Below are positions 43,416 to 52,817 of a DNA stretch of 64,000 bases, in pieces. This DNA is from Kordiimonas pumila. GTDB taxonomy: Bacteria > Pseudomonadota > Alphaproteobacteria > Sphingomonadales > Kordiimonadaceae. The notes below the pieces were generated by a model. It searched no databases. It had not been told where the DNA came from and saw only the letters and a program-made list of their open reading frames with translations. Each line of letters starts with the position of its first letter. The first letter of the stretch is position 1. The stretch spans positions 868,001 to 932,000 of the forward strand of contig NZ_CP061205.1 of assembly GCF_015240255.1 (NCBI RefSeq), read 5' to 3'. A program made the position numbers and the translations under genes.

Positions 43416-44474
43416 TTGTCCGGTATTTCAATTGATTACACTGTATTCGAGCATGGAGCACCACTTAAGCTCGCTGAAAAAGACAAAGAACGACTGAATG
43501 TTCTTTTTCTAGCGAAGCACGCCCTTTCTGGGGGTGCTTTTGACAAAAATGATGGGTCCCATGCTTTGTATCATACTGAAATTCGACAGTGTTTGGAAGC
43601 ATTAGATGTGGATATGACGGTTTCAAATACGTATGAGACCTTATTTTCCCGTATTCCGCATAATTTTATTTTTACACTTTTTAATCGCGGCGGGTTTAGA
43701 AATAGTGAAATTTTGGCATCATGCCTTAGCGAATATCACTCCATTCCTTATCTTGGTGCGCCGCCTTCCATGCGCGGCTTTGCCGACGATAAACACCTCA
43801 CAAAAATACTGTATGAAAAGCTCGGTATTCCTACACCGAAGTGGCAAATATACCGCACCTGTGACATGTCTGTGCTCAAACCGGCCTTTGAAGCAGAGCG
43901 TTATGTGATAAAGCCCAATAATAGTTCAGCATCGTGGGGTATTAATCACGGTACAGACTGGAAAGAATTACAGCCAATTGTGCGGGAGCTGTTGCATGAT
44001 AACCATGATGTTATTGTGGAAGAATATGTGCCGGGTGTTGATGTAACGGTACCGTCTATCGGTACGGGGAAGCCTTGGATTTTATACCCAATGCGTAACC
44101 CTGCTGCGGATGATCTTAACATTGTTACATACGAGCAAAAACGTGGTTTTAAAAATGGGTCTAGTATCGAGCTGTTTGCAGAGTATCCTGACTTTCCAGA
44201 GCTTGTAGAGTATACATCAAAAACTAATGATTATATCTGGCCTTATGATTATGGCCGGTTTGATTACCGTGTCGAGCCAAACGGCAAAGTATGGGCGCTT
44301 GAGTTTAATCTTAGCTGTAATCTGGGCTCGACAAGGGCAATCTGTCAATCAGCTAATCTTCTTGGCTACAGCCAGCAGGATATTGTTGAAACCGTGCTGG
44401 CAAACAGCCTTGAACGCCAGCGGGTTATGTTTGAAGCAACCTGTAGGGGCGAGCAAATACGGTATAAGATGTAA
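43416..44474 (+). CDS. D-Ala-D-Ala-ligase-like ATP-grasp enzyme
   Basis: A 352-residue ATP-grasp ligase. Pre-ATP domain: FTLFNRGGFRNSEILASCLSEY and PYLGAPPSMRGFADDKHLTKILYEKLGIPTP; ATP-binding lysine VIKPNNSSASWGIN; VIVEEYVPGVDVTVP; and the metal-binding FDYRVEPNGKVWALEFNLSCNLGS. The N-terminal Ddl substrate motifs are not clear and no cell-wall gene is near, so it probably ligates another amino acid or peptide. TTG at 43416 has GAGGA 7 bases upstream. It converges on the MmgE/PrpD gene with one base between. Confidence 0.82.
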   Translation: MSGISIDYTVFEHGAPLKLAEKDKERLNVLFLAKHALSGGAFDKNDGSHALYHTEIRQCLEALDVDMTVSNTYETLFSRIPHNFIFTLFNRGGFRNSEILASCLSEYHSIPYLGAPPSMRGFADDKHLTKILYEKLGIPTPKWQIYRTCDMSVLKPAFEAERYVIKPNNSSASWGINHGTDWKELQPIVRELLHDNHDVIVEEYVPGVDVTVPSIGTGKPWILYPMRNPAADDLNIVTYEQKRGFKNGSSIELFAEYPDFPELVEYTSKTNDYIWPYDYGRFDYRVEPNGKVWALEFNLSCNLGSTRAICQSANLLGYSQQDIVETVLANSLERQRVMFEATCRGEQIRYKM

Positions 44475-44475
44475 G

Positions 44476-45882
44476 CTATATCAGCAGGGTCATCAGCTCT
44501 TGGACAGAAATACTTTCGGGTTTTTCTGTTTTCAAGAGAGCGGTTACTTTCTTGTGTTGGGTTTGGCTTAAAAAGGGTTTGGTGCAGGTATCAAACTTTT
44601 GCCAAAGCTGTTTCGCAGTAAAAGGCTGTGCACTGGAGCCAACCGGCATGTCGACTTCTGTGCTGATCGTTTCGCCTGATGCAAGTGTTACATGAATTTG
44701 GGTTGGAAAATCAGATTCCAGTTTATCAATATATTCTTTATGGATAAGGGGCATAAGCGCCCATATCTCAGGGCGTTTAATTGCGTCCATTTCATAGTCA
44801 GCAACACCTACGGTACCGCTATATAGCCCGACAGCCAGACTGTATTCGAGCGAGAAACGGGCCTCGGTTGGGGAGGCGGGTTTATCGTACATCAGGTTCC
44901 TGAGGTGGGCCGCCGGTGCACGAATGAAAACCTTTTTAACCACCGTGCTGTCAAAGCCGTATTTTTCGCGCAGTTCCAGCAGGCCGTCTAACGCCCGGTG
45001 GATACTACCACAGTTTGGAAAACGCTTTGGCTTTAGGCCGTACTTCTCAATATGCAGGGGGCTACCGATATCTGATGTGCGGAAGGTTACCTTCTGGCCG
45101 TATTCGTCTTTATCGGCCATCAGGGCGCGGAGGTCTGCAACATCAGGCCCCACCATTAGTGTGCCCATGCCTTGTGGTCCGTGCAGTGTTTCGCTGCCGG
45201 CTGTAATGCCAGCTTCAGCAAACTGGGTTGCCTGAACAGCGCCTGCCGCCGCAAGGCCTGCGTGTAGTGGCTTGGTCATGGTGCCAAACTGGCTCATAAA
45301 GCCGCCAGCGAGGCTGGTAGAAAGCGAAATGGCGTGGGCTGCTTGCTCAGGCTTCAGTTTCATAAGTCTGGCACACCCGGCGGCTGCGCCGACTGTGCCT
45401 ATGGTGGCTGTTGCGTGCCAGCCACGGCTGCGGTGAAAAGGGTTCACGCCTTGCCCTGTAAGTCCCATGATTTGCAAGCCAACAATATAGGCATCCAGCA
45501 TTTGTGCGTAAGTTGCGTTATTCTCTTCCCCAACAGCCAGTAGGGCTGGAATTATAACAGCAGATGCGTGGGCTTTTGCCGGGTCAAAATTATCATCGAA
45601 ATCTAGTGCATGGGCACTTGTGCCATTTACAAGTGCCGCCATAGGTGCAGAAAAGCCAGCTTTAAAACCAACGGCATGGCATGCCCCTTGACCCCATTTA
45701 GCAGCGAGTCCTGCAACAGTTTTGCTCACGTCTTCAAGCGCGCCGGGTACCATAACTGCCAGCGTATCTATAAAAGCATCATGGGCGCGGTCTGTTGCAA
45801 CTTTACTCCAGCTATTGGGCGTTGCGGCACACCACTGTGCAAAGGCGGTTAGCGGGTTTTTGGTCTCTGTCATGGCATTCAT
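44476..45882 (-). CDS. MmgE/PrpD family protein
   Basis: A 468-residue member of the MmgE/PrpD dehydratase family, which includes 2-methylcitrate dehydratase, cis-aconitate decarboxylase and epimerases. GTSAHALDFDDNFDPAKAHASAVIIPALLAVGEE is the active-site block, then GWHATATIGTVGAAAGCARL and KRFPNCGSIHRALDGLLELRE. No prpB or prpC is nearby, so a methylcitrate role is not supported by context. ATG 45873 or 45882 are both possible; no ribosome site decides. Confidence 0.9.
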   Translation of the reverse strand: MNAMTETKNPLTAFAQWCAATPNSWSKVATDRAHDAFIDTLAVMVPGALEDVSKTVAGLAAKWGQGACHAVGFKAGFSAPMAALVNGTSAHALDFDDNFDPAKAHASAVIIPALLAVGEENNATYAQMLDAYIVGLQIMGLTGQGVNPFHRSRGWHATATIGTVGAAAGCARLMKLKPEQAAHAISLSTSLAGGFMSQFGTMTKPLHAGLAAAGAVQATQFAEAGITAGSETLHGPQGMGTLMVGPDVADLRALMADKDEYGQKVTFRTSDIGSPLHIEKYGLKPKRFPNCGSIHRALDGLLELREKYGFDSTVVKKVFIRAPAAHLRNLMYDKPASPTEARFSLEYSLAVGLYSGTVGVADYEMDAIKRPEIWALMPLIHKEYIDKLESDFPTQIHVTLASGETISTEVDMPVGSSAQPFTAKQLWQKFDTCTKPFLSQTQHKKVTALLKTEKPESISVQELMTLLI

Positions 45883-46042
45883 TTCTGTTGGATAACTGTT
45901 TGCCAAAATTATTATGGCTTGTATTTCTGTGTGTTACGGGCAAGGTTACATAGCGCAAAGGTGATCAGGCAAAACCCCTTTTGGTTAGATAGTCCTTTTC
46001 ACAGGTTTATATATATAATTACACTCAGGGGCCAGACAACAA

Positions 46043-47185
46043 ATGGCTAGCATAGGCTATGAAAGCGATTTTTTTTGTGTCGAAAGTGGCACACCAAGTG
46101 CGCTTGTCCGGCTCATTGGCGTCTGGACCATAGAAAATGCTGAAATAATAGAAAAGTCATTGAACCGTGTTCTGCAGGCTGCGGGTAAAAGCGGCGCTGT
46201 TATTGACTGTACACAGATTACTGCGCTCGATACCACGGGTGCAGTGCTCATCCGCCACTTGGCCTTTGAAATAGAGGCTGCAGGTGCAGCTGTCCTAACG
46301 GGTGTATCAGCCAGTCATAAAAACCTGTTAGATGTTATTCACTGTAAGCCGCCGCAAGTGGCAACCGAGCCTGATACACTGGTATGGTATATTAAAATGC
46401 TGGAGGAAGCCGGGCGCGGCTTTTTAAAGGCCGCAGCTTCCTTGATGCGGCTTATAGGTTTTCTCGGCTTGGTACTGGTTCGGTTGTTTGGAACCTTGCT
46501 GGCGCCGGGCCGGATTCGTCTTGTTCCGCTTATGTACCAGATGGAAGTAGTTGGCCTTAATGCCATGGGTATTGTTGGCCTTATTGCTTTTCTGATCGGC
46601 GCAGTTCTTGTTAATCAGGGTGCTATTCAGCTGGCAAAATTTGGCGCGGATGTTTTTGTTATTGATATGCTTGGTATTGTGCACTTACGCGAAATGGGTG
46701 TGCTACTGACAGCTATTATTATTGCGGGGCGCTCAGGCAGTGCCTTTACCGCGCAGATTGGCTCGATGAAGCTGAATGAAGAAGTGGACGCTATGCGCAC
46801 AATTGGCATGAACCCAATTGATGTGCTGGTTTTGCCGCGTTTGATGGCCTTGATGGTATGTTTACCGCTGCTTACATTTTATGCCGATATTGTCGGTATT
46901 ATGGGCGGCGTGACAATGGCATGGTGGCAGCTTGATATATCACCCGCAAATTTTTTGGTATATTTCCGCGACGTGATATCGGTGGATCATTATGTTGTTG
47001 GGCTTATAAAGGCGCCTTTCTTTGCGGCTGTTATTGCATCGTGTGGCTGTTATCAGGGCTTACGAGTAGAGGGTAGTGCCGATTCGTTAGGGGAACGAAC
47101 CACACGCAGTGTTGTACAGGCGATCTTTTTGGTCATTGTTCTTGATGCCATGTTTGCGGTGTTTTTTACAGCGGTGGATATTTAA
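46043..47185 (+). CDS. MlaE-type lipid ABC permease with N-terminal STAS domain
   Basis: A 380-residue fusion. Residues about 5-115 are a STAS domain with SGAVIDCTQITALDTTGAVLI, equal to the separate MlaB subunit in E. coli. Residues 130-380 are the MlaE permease with five to six helices, GAVLVNQGAIQLAKFGADVFVID, the coupling helix LREMGVLLTAIIIAGRSGSAFTAQIGSMKLNEEVDAM and RTIGMNPIDVLVLPRLMA. It heads a four-gene operon for phospholipid traffic between the two membranes. A TATAAT lies at 46014-46019, 24 bases before the ATG. Confidence 0.93.
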   Translation: MASIGYESDFFCVESGTPSALVRLIGVWTIENAEIIEKSLNRVLQAAGKSGAVIDCTQITALDTTGAVLIRHLAFEIEAAGAAVLTGVSASHKNLLDVIHCKPPQVATEPDTLVWYIKMLEEAGRGFLKAAASLMRLIGFLGLVLVRLFGTLLAPGRIRLVPLMYQMEVVGLNAMGIVGLIAFLIGAVLVNQGAIQLAKFGADVFVIDMLGIVHLREMGVLLTAIIIAGRSGSAFTAQIGSMKLNEEVDAMRTIGMNPIDVLVLPRLMALMVCLPLLTFYADIVGIMGGVTMAWWQLDISPANFLVYFRDVISVDHYVVGLIKAPFFAAVIASCGCYQGLRVEGSADSLGERTTRSVVQAIFLVIVLDAMFAVFFTAVDI

Positions 47186-47189
47186 AAAT

Positions 47190-47966
47190 ATGGCAGATAT
47201 AAACCCGGAAAATATAATCATTTCGGTACGCGGCCTGGTGAATGCCTTTGACGAGCATGTAGTGCATGAAGGGCTTGATCTGGATGTACGGCGCGGCGAA
47301 ATTCTGGGTATTGTTGGGGGGTCAGGCTCTGGTAAGTCTGTCTTGCTGCGGTCGATTGTGGGGCTGCGGGCACCGCAGGCTGGCACGGTAACCATCAATG
47401 GGCGGGACCAAAGCACCCTCTCTGGTGCAGAGGCGGAAGCCGCCCGAAGGGACTGGGGGGTGCTGTTTCAGGACGGTGCGCTGTTTACATCGCTTACTGT
47501 TGCTCAGAATATAAAGGTACCTCTTAGAGAGCATTTTCACCTGTCCCATGATTTGATGAATGATCTGGCACGCAGCAAGGTTGCGATGGTGGGTTTGCCG
47601 TATGAAGCTGCAAAACTTTTTCCAGCGGATTTATCTGGCGGTATGCGTAAACGCGCGGCCCTCGCACGGGCCCTTGCGCTTGATCCAAAGGTACTGTTTC
47701 TGGATGAACCTACAGCGGGGCTTGACCCAATTGGGGCCAGCGCTTTTGACGCGCTTATCTTGCAACTGCGTGAATCTCTGGGTTTAACAGTATTTCTGGT
47801 AACGCATGATCTAGACACACTGGTGCGTTCATGCGACCGCATTGCTGTACTCGGTGATAAAAAAATACTTATAAACGCACCATTAGAAGAAGTCCGGGCA
47901 CATGATAACCCGTGGGTTCAGGAATATTTTAACGGGCCGCGTGCAAGAGCTGCTGGAATAAAGTAG
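47190..47966 (+). CDS. MlaF-type lipid ABC transporter ATPase
   Basis: A 258-residue ATPase. Walker A GGSGSGKSV, Q-loop VLFQDGALFTSLTVAQNI, signature DLSGGMRKRAALARAL and Walker B VLFLDEPTAGLDPIG match MlaF, including the GMRKR signature variant. ATG at 47190 starts 4 bases after the permease stop; the longer frame to 47109 lies within that gene. Confidence 0.95.
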   Translation: MADINPENIIISVRGLVNAFDEHVVHEGLDLDVRRGEILGIVGGSGSGKSVLLRSIVGLRAPQAGTVTINGRDQSTLSGAEAEAARRDWGVLFQDGALFTSLTVAQNIKVPLREHFHLSHDLMNDLARSKVAMVGLPYEAAKLFPADLSGGMRKRAALARALALDPKVLFLDEPTAGLDPIGASAFDALILQLRESLGLTVFLVTHDLDTLVRSCDRIAVLGDKKILINAPLEEVRAHDNPWVQEYFNGPRARAAGIK

Positions 47967-47991
47967 ACTATAAGCGAACAAGGAAACAGGC

Positions 47992-48963
47992 ATGGAAACG
48001 CGGGCGTCATATATTCTGGTAGGTAGCTTTGTACTGGCATTTCTAGCCGGGCTAATTGCTTTTGCTATCTGGATAGCCAAAGTTGATCTGGACGCAGAAT
48101 ATACGGAATATGATATCTTTTTTGATGGGTCTGTTTCAGGCCTTTATAAACGCAGCATTGTTTATTATTCAGGCATCCCTGTTGGGGATGTGCGCGATAT
48201 TACACTTGCCCCTAAAAACCCGCAAAAAGTTAGAGTCATAGTGCGCCTTAGGGCTGAGGTGCCGGTGAATCAAAGCACAAGAGCCCGCCTTGAATTTCAG
48301 GGATTAACGGGTGTTGCCTATATTGAACTGAAAAGTGGCCCTGATGGCGGCGAGCAGGTGAAGCCTAAACCGGGTCGTGAGCGGGCATCTATCGCTTCAG
48401 AGGAATCGGCTTTTCAAGCAGTATATGCTAATGCGCCTAACCTTATAAACGAAGCGATTAATGCAATTTTGCAGGCGCAAAAACTGCTCAGTGATGAGAA
48501 TATTCTTGCGGTTTCCACATCGCTTAAAAATACAGAGAAGTTTACTGGAAATCTGGCAAAAGGCAGTGAAGATATTACCGCTATAGTTGCCGAGGTTCGG
48601 GCCTTGCTGGTTGAGGTGACTGAGGCGACACAGAAAATATCTGCTCTTGCAGATACGGGTAATACGCTGCTTGAGGGGGACGGTGCAGTTCTGCTGAAAG
48701 AGGCGGTAACCACGCTTCAAAGCGCGCAGGCACTTATCAACCATTTGGATGGTTTTGTTACCGCAAATGAAGATAATGTAACCCAGTTTGTGGGCAACAG
48801 CCTGCCAGAGGTTTCCAGAATGATTATTGACCTGAGAACCACGGCGCAGAGCCTGTCACGCTTGATGACGCGGATTGAAAGAAACCCGTCAGAGGCCTTA
48901 TTTGGCGGTAAGGAAACGCATTATGACCTAAAAAGCCGTGATACCAAGGGAGATAAAAAATGA
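47992..48963 (+). CDS. MlaD/MCE-domain lipid transport protein
   Basis: A 323-residue inner-membrane-anchored periplasmic protein: ASYILVGSFVLAFLAGLIAFAIWIA is the single N-terminal helix (6-30), an MCE domain follows (about 40-120, FFDGSVSGLYKRSIVYYSGIPVGDVRDI) and the remainder is a long helical region, as in PqiB/Mce-like or long MlaD proteins. E. coli MlaD is much shorter. The helical tail may form a bridge across the periplasm. AAGGAAACAGG precedes the ATG. Confidence 0.93.
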   Translation: METRASYILVGSFVLAFLAGLIAFAIWIAKVDLDAEYTEYDIFFDGSVSGLYKRSIVYYSGIPVGDVRDITLAPKNPQKVRVIVRLRAEVPVNQSTRARLEFQGLTGVAYIELKSGPDGGEQVKPKPGRERASIASEESAFQAVYANAPNLINEAINAILQAQKLLSDENILAVSTSLKNTEKFTGNLAKGSEDITAIVAEVRALLVEVTEATQKISALADTGNTLLEGDGAVLLKEAVTTLQSAQALINHLDGFVTANEDNVTQFVGNSLPEVSRMIIDLRTTAQSLSRLMTRIERNPSEALFGGKETHYDLKSRDTKGDKK

Positions 48964-49604
48964 TAACTAAAGCAACCTTGGGGCTTAGGTTTAGTGCCAT
49001 AGTGGCATGCCTTGCAATAAGCAGTTGTGGGCCGCTGATCTCTTTTGGGGATGAAGGCCCGATTGCTAGCCTTTACACACTGCAATACCCCCATGCTATG
49101 CCGATCACAGAAACGGAAGGCCCCCTCGTTTATGTGGCCTCGCCTGAAATGGCAGGCAGGCTAGACAGCGAGAATATAGTGGTTGTTTTGCCGGATAAGG
49201 AAATAACCTCTCTTGAGGGCGCCAAGTGGTCTGACCATTTGTCAGATTTGTTGCGTGACTATATTACCCAATCGCTTGCCGTTCAGGCACCGGCAACCCT
49301 TTTAGGGCAGAGCACGCTTGATGTAAAAGCAGACTGTCGTTTAGGTGTTAAAGTATGGTCTATGGAACTGGCTCCGGGCTCCACTGCACAGGACGACCAT
49401 GTGCAGGTTTCCATACAGTTATTGTTACTGCGCCTCGCCGATAATCGCCTGATTGGGCAAAAGCTTTTCAACAGCTCAAAAGAGCTAAAGAACAATGGTA
49501 ATACCAGTGTAATGGAGGCCTTCAATGATGCCATGTTTGATATCTCAAACGATTACGGCGTCTGGTTCAAGGAAAAATTACCGGCCTGTAATAGCCAGCG
49601 GTAG
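48960..49604 (+). CDS. ABC-type transport auxiliary lipoprotein (PqiC-like)
   Basis: A 214-residue lipoprotein with signal peptide and lipobox LAISSC (Cys about residue 23). The rest fits the ABC transport auxiliary (DUF330/PqiC/LetC-like) domain: LYTLQYP, VYVASPEMAGRLDSENIVVVLPDKEI, AKWSDHLSDLLRDYI. It overlaps the MCE gene by 4 bases (ATGA). It probably stands in the outer membrane as partner of the MCE protein. No mlaC or mlaA is in the window. Confidence 0.88.
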   Translation: MITKATLGLRFSAIVACLAISSCGPLISFGDEGPIASLYTLQYPHAMPITETEGPLVYVASPEMAGRLDSENIVVVLPDKEITSLEGAKWSDHLSDLLRDYITQSLAVQAPATLLGQSTLDVKADCRLGVKVWSMELAPGSTAQDDHVQVSIQLLLLRLADNRLIGQKLFNSSKELKNNGNTSVMEAFNDAMFDISNDYGVWFKEKLPACNSQR

Positions 49605-49656
49605 GAAAGATATGCTGGCTGTGCACCAAAAAGGGTGAACAGTCGCAGGGAAATAT

Positions 49657-50409
49657 ATGCATCCGGATGTACTAACAATTTACCGGTTTTATCAATCTGC
49701 GTTTGGCCAGCAGGTCGCGCAGTTGATTGCTGGGAGAATTTTGCAATTTCTACCTGTTCGACCTGATGCGGTTACTGTCGGACTTGGGTATTGTTTGCCG
49801 TATCTTGATAGGCTTGCGGCGCGAACTCTTGCTGCGAGCGGCGGCAGGTTTGTTGCTTTTATGCCAGCTCGCCAAGGGGTTTGTCATTGGCCGGGACATA
49901 CAGATAACCGAACGTGTTTGGTAGAGCCACTAGACTTGCCTCTGGCAGATTCAAGCGTGGATCACATGATTTTGGTCCATGCCCTAGAGCATGCTGCCCG
50001 CCCCTCTGCATTACTGCGGGAAATTTGGCGTGTTTTGGCACCAAACGGGCATGTTGTAATAGTTGTGCCTAACAGGCTTAGGGCTTGGTCTGCTGCTGAG
50101 GCAACGCCTTTTGGCCATGGTCGGCCCTATAGTAAGGGCCAATTGTTTTCTGTTATGTCTGATCAAATGTTGGCGCCCGATAACTGGGACACAGCCCTCG
50201 CCATGCCTCCATTTTTTATTCACAAAATGCCGCGCCTTATGCGCTTTGGCGACAAGGTCGGGGCTATGCTAAGCCGTAATCTTGGTGGCGCTTTGGTGGT
50301 GCATGCCCAGAAGCAGGTTTATGGGGCGCTCCCTAAAGGCTCAGCAAAGGCGCAAGGGGTGCCAGTTTTAACGCAGTCGTCTGGATCATATTTTAAAACA
50401 GACACATAG
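49657..50409 (+). CDS. Class I SAM-dependent methyltransferase-like protein
   Basis: A 250-residue protein with a type-11 methyltransferase fold. Motif I is degenerate (TVGLGYCLPYLDRL), the acidic motif II loop is weak, but VEPLDLPLADSSVDHMILVHALEHAARPSALLREIWRVLAPNGHVVIVVPNR is typical. I know such proteins from many Alphaproteobacteria near the glyoxalase gene gloB; no gloB is seen here. Methylation substrate unknown. AGGGA precedes the ATG. The 265 bases that follow contain only a dubious 68-codon frame. Confidence 0.75.
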   Translation: MHPDVLTIYRFYQSAFGQQVAQLIAGRILQFLPVRPDAVTVGLGYCLPYLDRLAARTLAASGGRFVAFMPARQGVCHWPGHTDNRTCLVEPLDLPLADSSVDHMILVHALEHAARPSALLREIWRVLAPNGHVVIVVPNRLRAWSAAEATPFGHGRPYSKGQLFSVMSDQMLAPDNWDTALAMPPFFIHKMPRLMRFGDKVGAMLSRNLGGALVVHAQKQVYGALPKGSAKAQGVPVLTQSSGSYFKTDT

Positions 50410-50674
50410 CGGCAGTCATACGTAGATGCGGCAAGGTAAAATACGTTATTTTGTTGCTATCTTATCGGTTATATGGTTATTGAGCGTGAAATGCCGTGCG
50501 AAGAGAACGATTGTTCGTTGGCGGCACTTGTTACAGGCAAGGTCTTTCCTTGTTGTCATACAAGAGTGCGAATGGCACGTGATCCCGGCAGCTGATCTGC
50601 GCAAGCTCCCTACAAAAAAAAGCGACGTATAATATCGGTAGTACCGGTGTGCGTTGACTTGAGAAAGTTTAGTA

Positions 50675-52057
50675 TTGAAAAATTTTAATGACCTTGGCCT
50701 TGCCGAGGCAATTCTTCGTGCTGTATCAGCTGAAGGTTACACTGATCCAACCCCGATACAATCAAGCGTCATTCCTGCATTGCTTGATAACAGCGATGTT
50801 ATTGGCATTGCTCAAACAGGGACTGGGAAAACTGCGTCTTTTGTGCTGCCTTCGCTGCATAAAATACTGGTGGATAAAAAGCCTGTTGCTCCTAAAACCT
50901 GCCGTGTGCTTATTTTGGTGCCGACACGGGAACTTGCGGCCCAGATAGGCGATAGTATTAAGGCGTATGGCAAGTTTATGAAATATACGTCAGCGGTTAT
51001 TGTTGGCGGTGTAAAAATGGGACCTCAGGTTGCGGCACTCACACGCGGTGTTGATATTCTTGTTGCCACCCCTGGTCGCCTTGAAGACCATATGGGCTCC
51101 GGTAATCTGCGGCTTGATAAGATAGAAACCATCATTCTGGATGAAGCGGATCAAATGCTTGATCTGGGTTTTGTGCCTGCTATTCGGCGGGTTATGGCAA
51201 AATCGCCTAAAGACAGGCAAACGGTTTTACTGTCGGCAACAATGCCAAAGCAGATAAGGTCACTTGCTCAGGATTTTCTTAGAAACCCTCAAGAAATTTC
51301 TGTGGCACAAGTCTCTAAACCAATCGACCGGATTGAGCAGAAGCTTATTCATGTTGCAAAAGAGAACAAACGCCGTTTGCTGGCTGAAACGCTTTCTGAC
51401 AAAGACGTGAAATGTGCTATTGTGTTTACGCGTACCAAACACGGCGCTAACAAGGTGGTAGAGTACCTTGAAAAGTCAGGTATTGCATCGGCGGCTATTC
51501 ACGGTAACAAAAGTCAGGCACACCGCCAGCGCACCCTTGCGGGTTTTCGGTCAGGTGCCATTAAAACCCTTGTTGCGACAGACATTGCCGCACGCGGCAT
51601 TGATGTGGACGGTGTTACCCATGTTATTAATTTTGAGCTACCAAACGTGCCAGAAGTTTATGTGCACCGTATTGGCCGCACGGCACGTGCTGGCTCCACA
51701 GGAGTGGCGATTGCCTTTTGTGATGGTAGCGAGCAGGGCTTTTTGAAAGATATTGAAAAGCTGATTGGGTATAAAATCAGTGCGTCAGGAACACCGCTTG
51801 CGCCAGAAGCTCAGCCAAAGCAAAATACACAAGGACGCCGCGGCGGTGGTGGTGGCCAAAAGCAACCGGGTAATCAGAGTGCTCGACCAAAACAGCGCAG
51901 GCCACGCCGTAAAGGTGCCGCAGCTTCAGCAAATGGGCCTGCACGCTTAGGGCATGAGCGGGGCACTGATACAGCGACAGCTGGATTGTCTCGTATGTTG
52001 AATAGCGACAAGAGAGGCAGAAACGGCGCTAAAAAGGCTGTTGCTACGTCACGGTAA
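50675..52057 (+). CDS. DEAD-box ATP-dependent RNA helicase (RhlE-like)
   Basis: A 460-residue helicase. The Q motif GYTDPTPIQ (21-29), Walker A AQTGTGKT (46-53), PTRELAAQ, TPGRL, DEAD (156-159), SAT, ARGIDVDGVTHVINFELP and HRIGRTARAG are complete. A basic tail (about 380-460; RRGGGGG, RPKQRRPRRKGAAA) should bind RNA. The start is TTG at 50675, giving the Q-motif Phe at the expected distance; no ATG is available upstream of the motif. Probable roles are ribosome assembly or cold adaptation. Confidence 0.93.
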   Translation: MKNFNDLGLAEAILRAVSAEGYTDPTPIQSSVIPALLDNSDVIGIAQTGTGKTASFVLPSLHKILVDKKPVAPKTCRVLILVPTRELAAQIGDSIKAYGKFMKYTSAVIVGGVKMGPQVAALTRGVDILVATPGRLEDHMGSGNLRLDKIETIILDEADQMLDLGFVPAIRRVMAKSPKDRQTVLLSATMPKQIRSLAQDFLRNPQEISVAQVSKPIDRIEQKLIHVAKENKRRLLAETLSDKDVKCAIVFTRTKHGANKVVEYLEKSGIASAAIHGNKSQAHRQRTLAGFRSGAIKTLVATDIAARGIDVDGVTHVINFELPNVPEVYVHRIGRTARAGSTGVAIAFCDGSEQGFLKDIEKLIGYKISASGTPLAPEAQPKQNTQGRRGGGGGQKQPGNQSARPKQRRPRRKGAAASANGPARLGHERGTDTATAGLSRMLNSDKRGRNGAKKAVATSR

Positions 52058-52142
52058 CCTTCTTTCACCCTACGAAGGATAACTGCTGCATAGCGAATTC
52101 ATCTGTATGGCATTATTCAAACCTTTATAAGGAAGCGATACA

Positions 52143-52817
52143 ATGAAGAGATGGCTCACTAGTATTTTGCGAGTGATTATAGCGGTGTGTTTTTGGGGCA
52201 CACCGTTTATTCCTGCAGCGGCAGTTGGTTTTGCAGATGATGTGCCGGTAAATGCCCACGCTAAAAAATATGCTGATGGCTGGGAATGTGACCGTGGATT
52301 TACGCAGAACGGCAAGCAGTGTCTAAAAATTACTATTCCTGCTAATGCTTATGCGACGAACCAGTCTTATGGTCGCGCATGGGAATGTAGCTGGGGTTAT
52401 GTTTTGGTGCGCGAGAGCTGTGAAGCTATTAAACTCCCTGAAAATGCACATATAAAAGCAACAGGGGATAGCTGGCAGTGTAACCGGGGATACAGGCTGT
52501 TTAGGGAGGCATGTGTCGCTGTTATTGTGCCTGAAAATGGTTATCTTTCTGATAAGTCTTATGGCTCTGGATGGGAATGTAACCGGGGTTATAGGGCGGA
52601 TAGTACAAAATGTGCGGCGATCTCGGTTCCGCCAAATGGCTATCTTGTAGATTCTGAGTATGGCCCTGGATGGGACTGCGATCGCGGGTACCAGAAAAAC
52701 GACGATACATGTGTTGTTACGATAATTCCACAAAACGCACATTTGGATTATTCTGGCCACGATTGGGAATGTAACCGGCCTTATAAAAAGGCAAATGCGC
52801 GCTGTGAAAACCCGTAA
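52143..52817 (+). CDS. Secreted protein of six Cys/Trp repeats, function unknown
   Basis: A 224-residue exported protein. A signal peptide (about 1-30) is followed by six tandem repeats of 30-33 residues with consensus P-x-NA-(H/Y)-x...G-x-(G)-W-(E/Q/D)-C-(N/D/S)-RG-(Y/F)-x5-7-C-x3-(I/V). Each has one Trp and two Cys, 12 Cys in all, so one disulfide per repeat is likely. Repeats with NAH lack the YG-x-GW insertion that NAY/NGY repeats have. The last repeat ends with NRPYKK. I have seen single copies of such units in other bacterial proteins but know no function. AAGGAAG precedes the ATG. Confidence 0.8.
   Translation: MKRWLTSILRVIIAVCFWGTPFIPAAAVGFADDVPVNAHAKKYADGWECDRGFTQNGKQCLKITIPANAYATNQSYGRAWECSWGYVLVRESCEAIKLPENAHIKATGDSWQCNRGYRLFREACVAVIVPENGYLSDKSYGSGWECNRGYRADSTKCAAISVPPNGYLVDSEYGPGWDCDRGYQKNDDTCVVTIIPQNAHLDYSGHDWECNRPYKKANARCENP

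Noticed and set aside
50426-50632. 68-codon frame between methyltransferase and helicase genes
   Set aside because: No ribosome site, no recognisable family and unusual residue make-up; probably chance.
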